NCBI GenBank assembly: GCA_020055645.1
Contig: CM034546.1
Coordinates: 96,348,001-96,412,000 of the forward strand
Length of the DNA stretch: 64,000 nt
Source of the DNA: Tomocerus qinae
Lineage: Eukaryota > Arthropoda > Collembola > Entomobryomorpha > Tomoceridae
Direction: 5' to 3'
Made by a program: the position numbers and the translations under genes. Below are positions 26,301 to 40,650 of this stretch, one piece after another. The stretch's first letter is position 1. The number at the start of each line of letters is the position of its first letter. The notes under the pieces are model-generated. The model saw only the letters and a list, made by a program, of their open reading frames with translations. It was not told the DNA's origin and made no database searches.

Positions 26301-29300
26301 GTCTGAATACGAGAATCTAATTGTGAGAAGGAAAGTAGCCAATAATGTTGTAAAAGGATTTGTTTGAAGTAATGGCCAAGATGCAGTTATTACGTAGCTA
26401 AGGTAGGTTTGTCCTTCCGCCTCAAAAGCGTTGTTCAGGTACTTTGCACGTACGCACGTTGAGATATACAGTGATAGAAAGTACAAAGAGAGATTGAATG
26501 AAAATACCGAGTACCGTTATTATTAAGGTAACTTTTAGTTTCCCAGAATGTTGGAACGCCACGTTTCCGTAGGTCCAGGTCCAACGTGAATTATATAACT
26601 GTTATATCCTATATACTCCTGCTGAGTATATGGATACATTATAGACAAGTAAAATCAATAGCAGGAGAAATTCCAATTTTGGGGGGAATAAATAATTGAG
26701 TGATGTTTCTAAAGGGAGAGACGAACAACACTCACTCACTCATCCAACACATAAAAATTTCATGGAGCCTCTTCCCGACGCTGCTAGAGTAAACTCGACT
26801 CTAGTTTACTTTACCTTAGTCTATAGTATACAATATCCTGTGTCAATAGCTAATGTGTACTACAAGGCTCTTCCTTTCTCTCCCACTCTGGCCATCGTGT
26901 ACCGCTCGAACTATATGGACACTAACTGTTATTATGTACATAGATACCCAATGTTTTCCTTTCCCCTTCCTTTTCTTATAACTACTACTTAGTACATATT
27001 TGTAAGGAGGTGGACAGGAAAATACGGGACAGTAATAGGCATTCCCATTGATACTCTAAATGCATTTTCCTTCTTCTCCTATGTTTGTTTTACAACATTT
27101 GCTACTTTCTCATGACTTTTACATTTACGCTAATATGCCAAATAAGGACTGCTTTTTATATCACAAAATGCACTTGCAAGGAATTTAAGTCCTGAATTTC
27201 AGCTCTCCATAAATAGAAAATATCCTACGAGCTACCATTAAGATACGAGAAGTAATATTTATCAATAATATCTACATAGGCTTAGAATCCATCTCATTAA
27301 ACATTGTAGTATTTATTGCGATTGCATAAAGTCATCCACGTAGTAGTATTGTTTAAAATTAGAAAAGTCGTGGCTAGGTCATGTATAAACCGTAGTAGTT
27401 AGTTGCTGAAAGGAGGCAGCTCCCGTTCGTAGTAATCGAATTTAAACGTGCATAGCCAAAAATGTAGGTAACCGTATTTATTTTACTATTAGATAAGATA
27501 CAGGTCAGAGTCCTCGGTATTCAGCTTTCGGCACATTTACATTTTCCTTCTAGTGTACTCCTTAGAACAGGGGTTTAGGAGGGATTCTAGCAAAAGCATT
27601 ATTACCGTGTAATACGAGACAATCCATCATTACAAATCCAATTACAAGCATCTGACTATCTGACTTTATTAGGGAAAACAATTTGTAATTAAATCTTGGC
27701 TTGTACAATTAGTTCCTGTGTAATCAGACTAATTTACTACATTACGTACGAATAATATAGAGTAATATACAGGATCTGTTAGCATTAGTTCGCGGGGCAT
27801 TAAAACAAGCGAGCTACCAGGTATCTGTCTAAGAATAATGACTGTTGTCGTAAACAAAACGAGACTGGGCTGTTACATACAACTGCTCTATCAATTTGAT
27901 TTTGCCAATTTCAGCTTTGATTCCTCTCCATCTCATTGACGAAGATGGAACGGAGTGAAAAGTTAGAAAAGTTAAAGTGAGACGTCCGTAGCAAACTGAA
28001 GCTGAGTGACTGCATAGACTGAAAGTTGCAGGAGAGAGAAATGAAAACAGATACGACGAGTACATGTGGACGTAGCAGAGAAAATAAATAGAGAAGGGAA
28101 AGTTTGGCCGAACTACATATAGACAGACATACATTCGTGTCAAATAACGTCCCTCTATCTACTTTAGTGTACTTAGTAACTACGATGTGTTATGTACATA
28201 GAGACGCTCCCCTGCACGAATCCTAGTTACACGTAGTAATACACACTTAGACAGGGTCTAACTATATATATATATAAATGTGGGTAATAATAACGTAACT
28301 TAAATACATGTAAGTACGTAGAAGAAATCCAAAGCCCATTACCGTATCCCAGTCCCAAGCAGTAACAACTAACAACGATGCTACTTCGAAATGTCTGGAT
28401 GAGAATCCACTTTGAAAGGCCAGCTCAAATTACTCGACGAACATTAGTTGAGCTACATCTCTGTGTGGTCCGAGTCTCAAAGGTTAGTTACAATTCTGAC
28501 TGGGCTAATGATAATGCTTCTGAAGAGAGCTATAACTACCTACACCAGACTAACTAGTAATACGCAGTACACCTCGACAACTAACTGCCCTCACTGCTAT
28601 TTCCACGGGCCCAATTTCTCCTGACATTTCCTATGGTTTATGCGTTGATAAAGTTTCATTTGGTCATTTGCTATGGATGTGCTTATCTATAATTGACATT
28701 ACTATGTAGTTTAAGTATCGTAATTACTTACTTTACCTGGAATCATCAAACCTATTATACAATATTGGTATACAGAGAATTGCAATTGCGGTAGAATATT
28801 TTGGCAGTTCAAAAAATATGCGAAATAAACTGCTATGATATAATCGCAAGAAAAGTAGGCCAACTAGATTTCATTGAATACAATAGTTATAAACGTTTTC
28901 CGAATTGTAAATTACATATCAAGCAGTTTCAAGAGGTATAGAATATAAATATTATTTTGCTTGATTAAAGTGACATTTTTTAATTCAAAAAGATATTATT
29001 TAAATTTGTAGCCAATTGTTGCAGATAGTCCACATGCTGAACCAAAGTATTACCAATCATTAAAAAACACAATAATGAACTGTGTGTCTTTGGGTGTCGT
29101 TTGTAGTTGTGTTCATGTTGTTAAATGCTATTGCTTTGACGGTGGTAGGTCGATTTGGCAAAAGTCATTTTGGCAAAAGTTGTTTTGCCACGATTTTGAC
29201 CCCTCGGGATAATTTGGCAAATCGCCTTTTTGCCATGTCGGAGAATTTGGCAAAATGTGCAAACGCACAATCTGGCAAAAAATATAACCGTAGTATAGGA

Positions 29301-32300
29301 TGGACATTGACGGTACCTTAAGAGACGCTGACCTTACATTCTCTTTTTCCAATACGGAGAAGGTTATTGTACACAAAGATAAACCTTAGACTACGCAAAG
29401 TCACTAGAAAATATGGGAAAAAAGTTTTCCCTTCCAAAAATTCATAAAAATTGTAGCAATGAATTTGAAATAACTTTTGTTACGACCCTTAATGTACTTG
29501 ACTGCGTGCATAATGCATCTTTTTAACTTTAACTAACTTAATAAATTAAGAATTGACTATGTAATAAATAAAACATAATAAAAAGGTGCGACCATGATGA
29601 ATAAAAATTCAACTCGCACATTATTAACACGTTTTGCCAAACTATCCTCATCAATTTGCCATTCTATCCACAGCCCTTTTGCCAAGTTATCCCCAGAGAA
29701 AAAAAAACTGTTTTGCCAAAATGACTTTTGCCAAATCGACCTACAATCGCTTTGACTGAGTAAGCTGGATTTCAATTCTTCAAGGAAAACAATTGTCTAT
29801 ACTTAAATATGTATCATGTTTCAAATTTATAGCTTACAATATATATTATTAAATTGTCCTTATGTATTTGTGCAGCAACCAGATCTGCCAAAATTGCCCG
29901 TTCCAGAACTGGAGAAAACTTTACAAAGATATCTGGAAGCAGTCCAGCCTATATTAAGTGATGGACAATTCGAAAAGGTTCAAGACTTGGCAAGGCAATT
30001 GGCTGAGAATGAAGGTCCTGAGCTACAGCATCATCTAGCAGAAAGGCAGATCAAAATGAAAAACTGGGTAAGCTAAAGTGCATTTTCTTCTTTTGGTGGT
30101 GAATAGAGAAGGAAACATTTCCCGTTGAAATGTCCTATTTATTTAGTGTCCATAACTTCAGACGTACATTAAAAGAATTGTCAAAAAGTTGGAATAATTT
30201 ATAGAGTTAGGCTAATGGAGTAACAATGTTTCGTTTTGTTGAATGATTCAGGCGTATGATTGGTGGCTAAATGACATGTACATGAACAATCCTTTGTGTC
30301 TACCTGTCAACTCAAATCCTGGAGGAGTCTTTCCTCCGCAGAAGTTTAACAACACAGACGATCAACTGGATTTCGCTGCCAAACTCACTTCATACGTCCT
30401 GGATTTCAAAGATATTCTTGACAGGTGAAATAACAGCTGAAACTTGAAATAAACATACCTATCACATAAAATACATAGTATAAACTTACGAACCCAAATT
30501 CCTTACAGATGGACATCCTGGACAAAGTAAATGAAATTTGGGTTGGCTGTTATGTAAAAATAGTATTTTATTACTTCAATTCAGTCCAGGTGTTATCATT
30601 TTGTTCTAAAAACAGAAAACAACAGAATAAAATGTTTCCTTACAATTCTGTTGGTAAAACGAATTAGATATACACAACAAAGCACTCAGACTAGGATGAA
30701 GAAGCATTTTGTGACTTCAACAGGAAAGAAGTCTGTTGTGCTCAGATGTATCACATTACCTCTCCAGGGCAAAGAAATAACTTTAAGTGGAGTATCAACG
30801 AAGTCAAGCTACTTAAGTATTCTTATCCTTTAGTCAAGAGAGTTATGTATGTATATTCTGGTCCAGTATCATCGTGCGTTTATGGAACAGAGTTACATAG
30901 GGAAGAGGAAAGTCTCATGAGTAATTCCCCTGAGAGTCTGAATGTCTTACTTATCTTTAGGTGGAGGCAGGAAAGACGCAATCCTATTTTCCATTCCATC
31001 TGATCCTCTGATCTAGTTGGGTTCACTTGAACAAATGTAAAATTTGGATGCGACTTACTTTCACCTTAGAAAATCTTAAAGAAAGCAAAACACATGTACG
31101 AAAAGATATTCTACGCGTAGGCACATCTGGAAATTATTTGCGTTGTAAGCAAACAGAAGTAAAGATCAGAGTTAGAAAATAAACATCGTTGTTTCACAGG
31201 GACAAGGTGGTTTGGCTTCATAAGTCTAATCCCAACACTTTCGTCCTTCCAATGTAAATTTGTTTAGGGATGTAAATAAACTATATAGGTATTAAGTATA
31301 GTTCACGGAGATTTGAGAAGTGCATTTGGAAGGGCAGGGACATGAGTAAGGGATTAAGGCTGATTTAGTAGCAGTATATATGTATATACACTAGTATATT
31401 TTATTATAGAGCAAGTACAGAGCACGCTTTGAATTAGGCAACAGGAACTTTGAACTCAAAGTACGGGCATCACGGGAGAAAGATAAAACAAACGATGCCC
31501 ATCAAATGAAGAAAGTTGCATTGTATTTGGCTGGGAGAGTGTAAAGTGAAGGTAGTAACCCGACACCAAAGACGACAAGACGAGCCATCAAGAGATCAAA
31601 TGTGTTCTGCTCTGTTATGTTAGTTTGTTTGTATTCCCATTCATGATTACAAAGAGGAGTGCATTTGAATAGAAGGGGGAATGTAAAATGTAAACTAAAT
31701 AGACGACCAGTCGCTAGTCGTCCTGCTACAAACCAACTTGGAATGTCTGCGACTAGCAAAGAACCTTGAATCCTATTCCCAATGTACTCTCTATTTTGCC
31801 TAATCCTCTTATGTCGGATTAAAAGACAGACGATCTTGTTTACATTTCTTATTATACGCAATTCAGCAGTTGCCCTTTGATGCTTCTAACAACACAAATA
31901 TATTTACATTACCTATACGTAAAACGAAATTCTTCGTTACCCGTCTATTCTAAATGTACATATAAACACACGTCCCAATACTAATTGGAGTCCTGAATGC
32001 CGATCGAAATTAATTTTTCTACAAATTCTGAAATGCTATATTAGTTTTATACAGATATCCACTGTCCAATCCTAGCAGGCCATTTAATACATAATTTTTA
32101 GTATAGTTTTGCTCCTGACTTCCACAAAAACCTCAGTATTAATGCAAATGCATGATGTAGGTATTAACAAAGAACCAGTACATCATTTTCTCCATGTGTG
32201 ACAGAGCCAAGTAGAATTTGTAACTTTCCCGTGGGTTTATTTCTCCAACATGAGCGCACCCTCTTTCACCTGGGAAAACCTATTCGGTATGCATTTACTC

Positions 32301-35300
32301 CGGAGCTTTACTTTTCCCACTCCAACGATAGGCTGCGCTCTTAGCGAAGTCCACGGCTCTTCTCAGAGTTTTGAAAGCGAGGAAAACTGTTCATCCTATT
32401 TCCGAATGCCTATTTTACAGCATCTTAGATATGGATGATATTCTCTAGAAAATATGCACAGAAAACCTTACTTTTCATATATTAAGAACTTATTGGCCAT
32501 CTTTTCTACTTTTTTAACCAGGAATGAATTACCTGTGGAGAAAGCTACTGCTCGAGAGCCAGGACAGCCATTCTGCATGGCTCAACATTATCGCTTGCTG
32601 ACATCGTACAGGGTACCTTGTTTACCTAGGGATTACCGAAGGGATACTTCTAATCTGTTCCCTGATCATATTGTAGTCGCGTATAAGAAACATGTAAGAA
32701 AAATTGCATTGTAATTTATTTCTTCAGCGAGTATTTGCTTGGTAGATATTTGCGTTGATGTTTACTATGTAAATATCACTATCTCTTTATGAATATTAAT
32801 ATAATCATATTTTCAATTGCTCTACTTTCTTCATTTTGAATGGTTGCAGTTTTATACGTGCCCAATAAAAACACCGGATAGACGACTCACCACCAAAGAA
32901 ATTTTCCTACAGCTGAAAGCAATTGTGGATGTTGAGACTTCTAATAATGACACACCCATCGGGATCCTAACCAGTCAAAAACGTCCTATATGGGCTGATG
33001 AACGGATAAAACTGTTAGCAGGTAGACAGAATTCGTTTTATTAGTATTATGCAAAAAGTCTAGTCATACGACACGACACGATTCAAAATAATTTGTCCTA
33101 ATGATGTTCATTCTAATGTTAATTCTCAATTCAGGCATTCAAACATAATATTTACTTGAGATTCCCAAGTGATTATAGTCAATTTTGCTTGCTTACTCTG
33201 TTTGAAATGCCATCTACGTCCATACTATAGTATGCTAAAATGCTAAACTATTATCAAATTATGTACGTATCAGTAATGAATAATGAAGAGATCACAGATA
33301 GATATTTCCAAGTTTTCCGAGTAGAAATATCAACAATAAGACTTTGTTGACAGTAATGACACACTTTTACAATTAGGATACGTCATGCCATTATGTCCAA
33401 AATCATTTTAGTGTAGTAGGATTTCCAGAAATCTTCCAATCAACTGGCTAAATGGCAGAAATCGTTTCCTTCGTTAGTGTATTTGTTATGGAATAAAATA
33501 TAAATTGCCCCTGAATGATGTAATGATTTCAGATGACATAAACAAGCAATCCATCGAAGAGATTGAAACGTGCAACTTTATTCTTTGCTTGGATGACCCT
33601 CTACCAGCTCAATACTTCAATAGCAAGCAACCCTTACAAAAGTCTGTTCATCGAGTAGACGATCGTGATGAAACTAACATGCTACATCAAATGCTCCACG
33701 GTGGAGGCAGTATATTTAATACGGGAAATCGCTGGTTTGACAAAACCTTGCAGGTTCCATATACTTTTTAATAAATGACGAAACTAATTGGAAAATTCAA
33801 CATGGAGATTAATGAGCATCAATTTAGTTCCTTTTCTTTTGTTTTTAGTTCATAGTTTCATCTGATGGTGCTGTTGGTCTGTGTTATGAACATTCTCAAG
33901 CGGAAGGAATAGGAGTCCTAAACCTGATCGATGATTTTATTGGGAAATTGAAAGCAGGAAATGAGGCTAATGGTGAAGCAACTCAATTCAGCGAAAATAT
34001 CGAAGAATCTCCTACGATTATCCCTCAGCCCATTAAACTAGATTGGACTTTAACATCTGAATCAAAAACGGCCATTGCTGAAGCTGGGTCGGCTATTGAT
34101 TCGTACGTACCAATTCTATATGTATAAATACCATTAAAACTGGGAATGATGGTGAATTTCTTGATGAACTTACGTAACTGTTGTATAACTTTATACAGAC
34201 TTGTTCAAGATGTTGACCTAATGGTTTTCCGATATGAGACATACGGGAAGAATTTCATTAAGAAATGCAAAGTTAGTCCTGATGTGTATATTCAATTAGG
34301 ACTTCAGCTTTCGTATTTCAGGTAGGACATTCTTACTTGTACAAATAAATTAAACCATTTCAATTGTTCAAAATCTGTTCTCGATACTACAATGGAAATT
34401 TTAATGGACATTTTTATAAACGTTATAATTTTTGCTAAATTATGTCAGACTTCATGGGAAAATGGTTGCAACTTATGAAAGTGCATCAACAAGACGATTT
34501 AAACTGGGTCGTGTGGATTGTATCCGATCTACAACGATGGAAGCCCTTGAATGGGTAAAGGCAATGATGAATCCAACCTCAGGTGACGACGAATCAGAAA
34601 AAATACGGAAATTTCATGCTGCTGTTGAGAAACAAACGACAATCATGGTGGATAACATTTTGGGAGAGGGAATAGATATTCATTTGCTCGGATTAAAGCA
34701 ACAAGCTTTAGAGCTTGTAACGGAAATTCCTCCACTCTTCCAGGATGAAAGTTTTCGTATTGCAAATCATTTCGCTCTATCTACAAGTCAGGTTTGTCTA
34801 ACTGGAACTTAATTCAATGTGATAGTTATATTAATTATCTAATTTGGCAATAAGTTTGTCTACAGGTTATACAATTTAGACATATCAGTTTGGCGAAAAC
34901 GGAACATTATTTTTATTAAAAAAAGGAATGGATCAATGTTTGAATATTTGACCCAACAGCAGATATCTATATCCGTAGCTGTAAAGTTGTGTTTCTTTTA
35001 ATAAATTACCTTGCCGTGATTTTTTGCCAGACTTTAATCAAAGGACATCAATTCAAATGTTCTAGGTTCTTAAAGTATTAATGCAATGTCATTCCTGTTT
35101 ATTTTTCAGCTCCCTACGAAACAGGATCAATTTATGGGTTATGGAGCTGTTGTCCCAGATGGCTATGGAGCTTCTTACAATCCACAAAACGGGTCAATTG
35201 TCTTCTGCTTGGCATCTTTTGCATCGTCTCCTGTGACTTCAACCATCAAATTCAGTCAAAGTATTCAGAGGAGTTTCGACAGCATGAAAGAATTACTAGA

Positions 35301-35307
35301 GCAATAG
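23325..35307 (+). CDS. ChAT: Choline acetyltransferase (ChAT), ten exons, first coding exon not found
   Basis: ChAT transfers acetyl from acetyl-CoA to choline in the cytosol of cholinergic neurons. Exons: 23,325-23,425; 29,876-30,067; 30,252-30,424; 32,522-32,693; 32,850-33,021; 33,533-33,753; 33,849-34,102; 34,199-34,321; 34,449-34,791; 35,110-35,307. All junctions are GT-AG and keep frame, giving about 650 residues. Signatures in order: [13 protein letters not shown] at the start of the fold, [52 protein letters not shown] with the catalytic His in [49 protein letters not shown], and [16 protein letters not shown]. The first exon listed is not strongly conserved. It is accepted because it has good splice sites, joins in phase 0, and its DGEDK end leads into the conserved core as the variable N-terminus of insect ChAT does. 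It needs a preceding exon ending in phase 1, not found and probably upstream of VAChT. The intron at 30,425-32,521 holds nothing I recognise. Confidence 0.95.
23426..29132. other. ChAT intron, left part, no supported gene
   Basis: About 5.7 kb of the 6.45-kb intron between the first two visible ChAT exons. No protein family or RNA gene was recognised. A short (AT)n run is seen near 28,265. The right part of the intron carries the MITE-like element described separately. Confidence 0.5.
29141..29748. mobile_element. Non-autonomous DNA transposon (MITE-like) with 38-bp terminal inverted repeats
   Basis: The ends are inverted repeats that match at 36 of 38 positions. Both contain GTAGGTCGATTTGGCAAAA, then GTCATTTTGGCAAAA. 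An 8-base direct repeat GCTTTGAC flanks the element exactly (29,133-29,140 and 29,749-29,756), as expected for a target-site duplication. Inside both ends the heptamer TTTGGCA, or its complement TGCCAAA, recurs several times, like an array of subterminal transposase-binding sites. No transposase is encoded. An 8-bp duplication is typical of hAT and P superfamilies, but the terminal bases do not identify either with certainty. It lies in a ChAT intron, ending about 130 bases before the exon at 29,876. Confidence 0.88.
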
Positions 35308-35564
35308 CTAGAACCAAAATCGCATTGGCGATCGAGAATTTAGGTAACGTAGTGAAATTCAATAGAGTTTTAAGTACAGTTCAATGTCTTCACAGCAATA
35401 GTAGGATAGACACAGTTGCTTCAATACATATCAGGTAGCTATACTATACTAGTAGGTGCATCGAGAGTATAAAGTATTCAACAAATGGATTTTAATGTTT
35501 TACTTAGTTAAGATTATCGATTTTATCTTATTTTCGCACAACGCAATGTAACTGTTAGGCAATC

Positions 35565-35570
35565 AATAAA
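35565..35570 (+). terminator. Poly(A) signal candidate of ChAT
   Basis: AATAAA about 260 bases after the ChAT stop codon (35,305-35,307) and the nearest good hexamer. It would give a short 3' untranslated region. Confidence 0.45.
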
Positions 35571-38500
35571 TACTAGGATACTTCCCTAATAAGGTGCTAT
35601 ATGTAACGCATAGAAATAATCAGCACAAAGTGAAAGGAACATCGACATATCATTAAACGTGATCTCTTCAAATGTAAATGGATTATTAATACTGTTTACT
35701 CAGCCCATTTGATTCTATAATGAACAAAGATTAACCTATGAAAACTTTAAGTACAATCAATATACTAGTCCATAACATGCGCTTTCAGTTTTGTTAGTTC
35801 TCATTGCAAATTTTACAGGTAAAATTTATCATGTTATCGAAAATGTATTAACCATTAGGTAGTTATCTCATGTATATAAAATTATGATTATAATTGTGCT
35901 ATAAAATGAACCAGTAGAATTAACGTGATAATAATATAATTATAGTAAAACTAATTATGAGTGATTCAAAGTTAAAAATGTATCTCAATAGGCTTAAGTC
36001 TATAAATAACAACATATCAATTATAAATACCGAAAGAATACACATATCGAAATGGTTTGGTAAATACCTAAAGATCTATAATATCAATCTTATCAAAATA
36101 GTTGTTTTCATTTCCCGTCAACCCCAATAAAACCCAATTGTTATCATTAACGGTGCTTGTAACATAATATCTGAAATCCTTAGGCGGCTATACTTCGTGG
36201 TGCTAATAAGGTTGGTACTTGAATTATTATGTGAAAATGAGAGTATCAATTTATGAAAATTATATCTAAAAATATATCTCATAGCCTGTGCTTTTACTAT
36301 TACCATTATAGTTTATATAGCCTTTAATGTCATATAAGTTTGTGTAACGTGTGAATCTATTAAAATATGTGTGATAGCTGTACCTTGTGTCGTAGTTCCT
36401 AGCATCCAGCAATCAGCAAATACTTAGTGCACTTGCATTGACGTTTTTGTTGCAGTTTGGAATGCACCTTCTGGTTCAGCAACAATCTTACGATTCTATG
36501 ACAAAAATAAAACTTGTGTCACGGCCCTAGTTTCAGTTTTGTTGTACAAGAAAAAACTGGAAGACCCACAGTCTTTCTTTGTTCTTTTGCCTTTTTCTCG
36601 CAAGGATGCATTTGAACTTTGAAAGAGTTGTGGTTGCAGCGGTTAAGTAAACTTTACCCGAACTGGTAGCTATTATAATGGAAATTTACTTCATATATCT
36701 ATAAAAAAGTATAAATATATAAACATGTCAGAAAAAAGTCTAAATTAAAGAATATGCAGAAAGTATTGTCATTGTCAAAAGTCACCATACATAACTCTTT
36801 CTTCTCCCGTACACTATCTACGTATGTAAACCTTTTATCTGCACCTTCCAGAATTGTAAACAATTTTGGTCTGGTGAATGTTGGGTGAATATATTCATAT
36901 ACTTCTGTAAGATGTGTGAAAGTTATATCATCATATTACTTTCTCCAGAAAAGATTTCTCTTTTGAAGCCAAACTCTGTATAACCATTCTCGAGTGAAAG
37001 CAAGCCGTGAAAGCTTGAGTGTAAAATCAAAAAAGTGTTACTTTATACACATCCGTAGATTTGGCGTAAGGAAAGATAGTATGTGGTATGTATGAGAATT
37101 TACTTGGCACATTTCAGATAAACAATTTATGTATACAGAAGTCAATGTCTGTAAGATAACTATTAAAGTATTGTCGCTAAATTGTCAATGTTATAATATG
37201 ATATATTTAAATGTTAGATGTATACGACACAATGATATTATGTACCACACGAACAAACGATACAATCAATCACCAATCAGCCATAAGCAATTGATTAATT
37301 TACTGTACCTATTTAGCTTTACTCTACATAATGTGTTGTTAGTTGTTGGTGCAACGTGTTGTCTGTAATTGTAAATTTTAGTGTGTGGTTTTAGTGAATA
37401 TGCACTCAGTAGAACGCAGAAAGAAAATATATGGAATGTAATTATCGCTCGAGTACAATTATAGCAAAAATAAAACTATCTGAACGCTTTAATCAGTACA
37501 TAACATTGTAGCAATTGACTTGATTCTGTTTTTAGAAGGGAAAGTTCAGCCCAGTCATAGAGTTCAACCATAACACGCGTTCCAGAAAGAATATCAGAAC
37601 TGACAATTACATAGTATCTCAGAGGACTTGGGTAATGTCAGTTGTGAATAATACGGCCTACTATACAGAACGTTAGGGCAGTCAGAATATGTCAGCAGTG
37701 TATTGATGCATGAAAACAGCTGAATGGAATGTCTGTCTCCGTCTGCTACGACTACTCCTTGTAATACGACAGATGTGCTACACAACATGATACTCGCAGT
37801 ATAACGAAATGATAGCTTTCCACTCGAAATCCGGTAGAAATTACTGATGTGACATGCCATGATATGGAGACATGTTTCCTCTCGATTCTCCATACATCCA
37901 TTACCTAACGATAGGTTATGCCTTTCTTAGTTATTATAGTAGTAGATAGGGAATACAATATTAATGATGATGCTAAAATTAGACCTCACTTCAACTGTAC
38001 CTTGTGATTTGAGTCTCCCATGCCGCCTGTAATGTAAAAGCTGATATTTCAAATGATTTTTACAGTTACTCAATTAATTATTCCTCATTATGCAGCCATA
38101 TTCAAAGTGCGACGAAAAGTTTCATTTTGTACAGCTGATGCACGATGAACAAATACAAAATTACTTGATCATGAATAATGAAATAACATGTGCACACCAT
38201 CTCGTTCGGGCGAAGGTTGTATGGCAAAGCAAAGCTAACCACATATTAAATTAGAACCGACAATAAGCCTTAATATGGTACACATGTATAACAAGTAGTT
38301 CAGAGATGTTGTTTAGAGTTTTCACCACGTCAGATTTCTCTTTTCAAGTCTGAACATAACAGGATACATTCTCACGCTACATTTCTGACAGATTTGCAAA
38401 AGTGAATTTGAAGTCCTGGCTTGAAAAGAATCGTGTTGGTGATGAAAGTTCTAAAGAATCTTGAACTTAGGTACAATTGCAAAATATTTGTATCGTGTGG

Positions 38501-40534
38501 TCGTACTTAGATTAGTTTTAGTAGCTAGAAATTGTGGTACCATATGTCGAAGAACTGAACTAGTTACATGGACTTTACTCAAATAGTGCCTAATTGCCCC
38601 TTCTACATATTCAAGTCAACTACCCAGTCCTATACCTACTTAGAAAAAATGAGGCACCCGTTTTGGCGAATTCATATTTGACTATTGCCCTTTGTGGCAA
38701 ACAAGTAGTATTTTGGCAAATTACAAATTGGCAGCTGGAATTGTTGTAAAAATCACATTGCAATTTCAGAAACTACCAGATAAATGGTCCTAATTGAATA
38801 TAGAAGCCTTGTTAATGTACTTCTTTAGTAACTAATGCTTCTGGTAATGCCTATGAAAATAATAATTGTAAATCAGCCAAGTGGAAATTCGCATATTTTT
38901 TTGTCTTTTTGACTAACTACAGTGATGTACTACTGATATTAAGAGCATCTTAACGAATGATTTCCTTCACATGAACTAATCAAAAAACTGTAATATAGTC
39001 AAAAAAGGTGTTGTCAGTTAGGGAAAGAATCAGTAGAATTGTACTCGGTAAGGCTGAACTTTCGGTTTACCCTTTTTATTCACACCTTCAGACCTTACAG
39101 TAATCGATCATTTTTCAGCGAGTTAATCTTACTCTACATTCTACGCTGCTAGCTAAGCCATCAAAAATTTATTCTGTGCTACATTATATTCTGCAAGTAT
39201 AAATTCAGCGGTCAGATATCAAAAACATTATTGGCATTTTGTTTGTCGGAATTGAGGAATACACAAAAGAGTAATGACGTAGCTGTATAATCTTTGGAAT
39301 CAGGTAGACATAATTTAATTCTGCACTATTCAAACAGCGAAAGAATGTGAACACACCATGTTGCACAGGATAAAACGGTAGTTTAATTAATATGGGATGA
39401 AAGAACATTTAGTTCCATATAATTAAAGGATACTGCCTCACTTTTGCATGAGCACATTCCGCAGTTTTGAAAGTTTAATTGTGCACATCAAATTCATGAG
39501 GGAATATTTCAAGGAATAATCAAGTGTTTGAAATGAAAAATACTGCTCAGCCAGGCAAAAATAATTATCTAGGTAAAGCCGAAGGAAAATCAGCATCATC
39601 TCAGAATGAGGTCGTTATAACCTGACAGTAGAGTCAGTCCCTAATGCATATGTCTTTATAATATGTGACAATTATAACGTAATTTTCCATACCAAGGCTT
39701 TCACTTTTGAGAGAGTCTCTTTATTTAATTCTGGGTAAGAGCAAAGCATACATTTAGTACGTCTGAATAAAACTGCCAAAATTATGTAAAGCTAAAGAGA
39801 TCAAAATCTGCTTGCACACCACAATGATATCTGTATGAGCAGAAGTTGTAGCAGTGTGTCTGGAGAAAGCAGTGAAAGCATACAGGAGAAAGTTCGTGAA
39901 GTACCAACAACGTTGAGGAAAGATCCGTCATGTCATAGACAGAAGCAATATATTCCGTTGCATCTTCCTGCCTATAAGTAGACTACACATTTGGTAGAAG
40001 CGGATATTTGTTCTCCACTCTTCCAGTGAGTCTCACTTGAAGAACAAAGTCTCCAGGCAGTTGAATCTCACGTCTCGTCTTTTTCATTACCTTTCGTCTC
40101 AGTTTAATAACGTGAACACTGTTCATCGAAGCTCAACATTGTTTTTCTTCAACAACACAAAATACCTCAATAACAAACAATTACATTGGCTACTGTTAGC
40201 TATATTGTAGTGCATCTTGTCAAACGTTCAGCTATACGACTACCGCTATTTATATTAATCACTATTTTTCTTTGTCTACTTCTAGATGTTTATTCTTCTG
40301 ACATACATTCTCATTTTGAATCCGGACTACAATTTTTATTTTCTATGTTGACGTCCCCTTCATTCTCCTTTGAATAATATATATTTAGCAGAGAGGTTGA
40401 TAACGTTGTAGTATCAATTCCATCATTTGCATCGTACTTTCGTAGAAATACTTTGATATTCTATACAGATATATTAGTTGATAACGCCTTCCTTAACTAG
40501 AATTTACTTGCTAATTGATTTGTTGAAAGCTAAA

Positions 40535-40650
40535 CATTATAGAGTGACATTAGTTACATTTAATGTCCACCTTAGACAAGTGCAGTCTAGATATTATAGA
40601 ATGACAATAGTTACATTTACATTTGATGTCTACCTTAGACAAGTGCAGTG
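40535..40650 (+). repeat. Two-copy tandem duplication, unit about 55-60 bp
   Basis: Two adjacent blocks share TTATAGARTGACAWTAGTTAC, then an A/T-rich spacer, then ACCTTAGACAAGTGCAGT. The second copy carries a small insertion of an extra ACATTT. It looks like a local slippage or segmental duplication with no coding content. Confidence 0.7.

Noticed and set aside
31502..31861. 119-codon minus-strand frame within a ChAT intron
   Set aside because: No recognisable domain, no promoter or start context, and mixed composition. Treated as a chance frame.
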